From assembly GCA_030613835.1 (NCBI GenBank), contig JAUWLH010000082.1, forward strand, positions 1 to 6,929: DNA of 6,929 nt. The letters run 5' to 3'. How positions within the stretch are numbered: position 1 is the stretch's first letter; every line of letters begins with the position of its first letter. Of this stretch, positions 6,276 to 6,929 are shown one piece after another. The translations under genes and the position numbers were made by a program. Source of the stretch: Candidatus Bathyarchaeota archaeon (GTDB taxonomy: Archaea; Thermoproteota; Bathyarchaeia; TCS64). The notes beneath the pieces were generated by a model. It was not told the DNA's origin. It did no database searches and saw only the letters and a program-made list of their open reading frames with translations.

Positions 6276-6328
6276 AAAAAAAGACCTGATGTTGGGAACT
6301 TCCCTAATCTTGAATCGGTTCCCAACAT
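6276..6328 (-). terminator. Hairpin with T7, likely backup terminator; may act on both strands
   Basis: An 11-bp perfect inverted repeat (ATGTTGGGAAC, 6289-6299, and GTTCCCAACAT, 6318-6328) encloses an 18-base loop. On the minus strand the stem is followed, after six bases, by seven T (6276-6282). On the plus strand it is followed at once by a run of T ending at 6332. It lies about 50 bases past the regulator's stop, so it could stop read-through toward nuoA, or end a transcript coming from the other side. The hairpin is seen; its function is inferred. Confidence 0.55.
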
Positions 6329-6366
6329 TTTTCTCATCATTAAAAAGAAAGTCAGTTATTAGCTAT

Positions 6367-6394
6367 AAAAAACTGTAGGCTAGTATGGGCCTAC
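6367..6394 (-). terminator. Intrinsic-type terminator overlapping the end of the lrp gene
   Basis: On the minus strand GTAGGC (6394-6389), an eight-base loop and GCCTAC (6380-6375) form a 6-bp stem, followed by AG and six T (6372-6367). The stem includes the regulator's TAG stop (6382-6380 lies at the loop/stem edge). A second T-run, five bases, follows at 6346-6342. In archaea the T-run alone can terminate; the hairpin makes the call stronger. Confidence 0.6.
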
Positions 6395-6811
6395 GATGGG
6401 TTTTCCCAGTATCTCGACCTCGATAAAGTTGACACAATGGTAGTACCTGAAATCATCGATATTTCGCTCAAGGATTTCATCGGTTTCTCCGTAAATCATA
6501 ACGCGGAGATTAGATTTTCCCATTGCCTTGAACCCCATAAGCACCCATGGCAATGTATTGAGTTTGAGCATGCACTCCTCCCAGTCGGCCTCGCTCTTTA
6601 CTTCAAGGCCGAGCATTGCCATCTTACCTCCCTGATTCTTAATGGCTGTTCTCGCCGACAATATGAGGAGCTCCTTTGAGAGCATCTTGTCCATCCTATG
6701 TTTCACTGTTACACGCGAGATCCCCAGGGTCTCCGCTATCTGGGTATAGGGCATTCTCGGGTCCTGTCTGAGAAGTTTTGTTATGCTCAGGTCCGTGTCA
6801 TCAAGCGCCAT
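6380..6811 (-). CDS. Lrp/AsnC-family transcription regulator
   Basis: This 143-residue DNA-binding protein is of typical Lrp/AsnC length (140-165). The N-terminal winged helix-turn-helix starts LDDTDLSITKLLRQDPRM (3-20) and has PYTQIAETLGIS (21-32) and the recognition helix SRVTVKHRMDKM (32-43). A linker leads to the C-terminal RAM domain (about 64-135), an alpha-beta fold that makes dimers and octamers and binds small effectors, often amino acids. The ATG at 6811 has no ribosome site in front of it but a TATA box about 27 bases upstream, which fits a leaderless mRNA. It is transcribed in the same direction as the nuo operon but separated from it by about 495 bases with terminators. It may control itself, nuo or distant genes; the sequence does not say which. 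Family is certain, ligand and targets unknown. Confidence 0.95.
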   Translation of the reverse strand: MALDDTDLSITKLLRQDPRMPYTQIAETLGISRVTVKHRMDKMLSKELLILSARTAIKNQGGKMAMLGLEVKSEADWEECMLKLNTLPWVLMGFKAMGKSNLRVMIYGETDEILERNIDDFRYYHCVNFIEVEILGKPIVGPY

Positions 6812-6835
6812 TTAATGCTAGGATATACACTTCTC

Positions 6836-6845
6836 ATATATTTGG
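6836..6845 (-). promoter_or_regulatory. TATA box of the lrp gene (leaderless promoter)
   Basis: The minus strand reads CCAAATATAT, with the AT core centred about 27 bases before the ATG at 6811. Archaeal transcription starts roughly 25 bases after the box centre, which falls on or next to the ATG. No GGTGA or GGAGG lies within 15 bases of the start, so translation without a leader is likely. The GTGTATATCC string between box and gene (6830-6821) could hold an operator. Confidence 0.6.
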
Positions 6846-6876
6846 CTTTACAATATGATCAGTCTGTTCAGTTAAT

Positions 6877-6884
6877 AAAAAAAA
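6877..6884 (-). terminator. T8 tract, possible end of an upstream minus-strand gene
   Basis: Eight consecutive T on the minus strand lie between the right edge and the lrp promoter. Archaeal RNA polymerase commonly stops at such tracts. One minus-strand frame from the edge reads nine codons (VWAEIPLVT) and stops with TAA at 6901-6899, which would place the tract 14 bases after a gene end. Other frames are also possible, so this is weak. Confidence 0.35.
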
Positions 6885-6929
6885 GGATAATGATTGTGTT
6901 AGGTTACTAGCGGTATTTCTGCCCAAACT

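Larger units (their letters stand above)
5885..6379. other. AT-rich gap between the regulator and the nuo operon
   Basis: This stretch of about 495 bases is much richer in A and T than the flanking genes. No reading frame in it has a ribosome site or recognisable product; the longest noted, 38 codons on the plus strand at 6068-6184, looks like chance. The half next to the regulator (6245-6394) is crowded with inverted repeats and T-runs that probably end the regulator transcript. The half next to nuoA (5900-6000) holds the candidate operon promoter. No tRNA, rRNA or CRISPR pattern is visible. Confidence 0.7.

Noticed and set aside
6899..6928. Last nine codons of an upstream minus-strand gene (VWAEIPLVT)
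   Set aside because: It is too short to tell from the other two frames, one of which stops nearby and one of which stays open; kept only as context for the T8 tract.

Overview
The window is a slice of an archaeal chromosome dominated by one long minus-strand operon for a complex I-like (Nuo/Fpo-type) respiratory enzyme. Archaeal origin is inferred. A TATA box sits about 27 bases before the regulator's start codon, ribosome-binding sites read GGTGA or GGAGG, an Lrp/AsnC-type regulator lies next door, and the subunit order A-B-C-D-H-I-J-K-antiporter lacks the NADH module (E, F, G) from its 5' end. The proteins look like those of an uncultured lineage (Asgard or Thermoplasmata-like archaea are possible), but the genus cannot be named from sequence alone.

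Reading along the minus strand from the right edge: (1) 6812-6929 holds the promoter of the regulator and a T-tract that may end an off-window gene. (2) 6811-6380 is an Lrp/AsnC regulator, probably leaderless, ended by a hairpin plus T6. (3) 5885-6379 is an AT-rich gap of about 495 bases with no convincing gene. It contains a dyad-rich island at 6245-6333 (a perfect 12-base palindrome, a second AGGT/ACCT dyad and an 11-bp hairpin flanked by T-runs on both strands) and a candidate operon promoter near 5957. (4) 5884-1 carries nuoA, B, C, D, H, I, J, K and the first 351 codons of an antiporter-like subunit (NuoL/M/MrpD family). The genes overlap by 1-14 bases or are 9 bases apart, so they are almost certainly one transcript.

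NuoB, C, D and I form the electron-transfer arm, with N2 in B and N6a/N6b in I. NuoA, H, J, K and the antiporter form the membrane arm. With no E/F/G visible, the donor is more likely ferredoxin or an F420-type partner than NADH (inference).

Several key residues differ from the textbook. NuoD lacks both the quinone-headgroup His and Tyr and also the nickel-binding cysteines of its hydrogenase relatives. NuoB has RQCNC where RQAD is usual. The antiporter has Glu where a TM8 Lys is usual, and NuoJ and NuoK look partly like Mrp/Mbh antiporter subunits. Together they suggest a divergent complex I whose membrane arm resembles Mrp/Mbh and whose electron acceptor may not be a conventional quinone.
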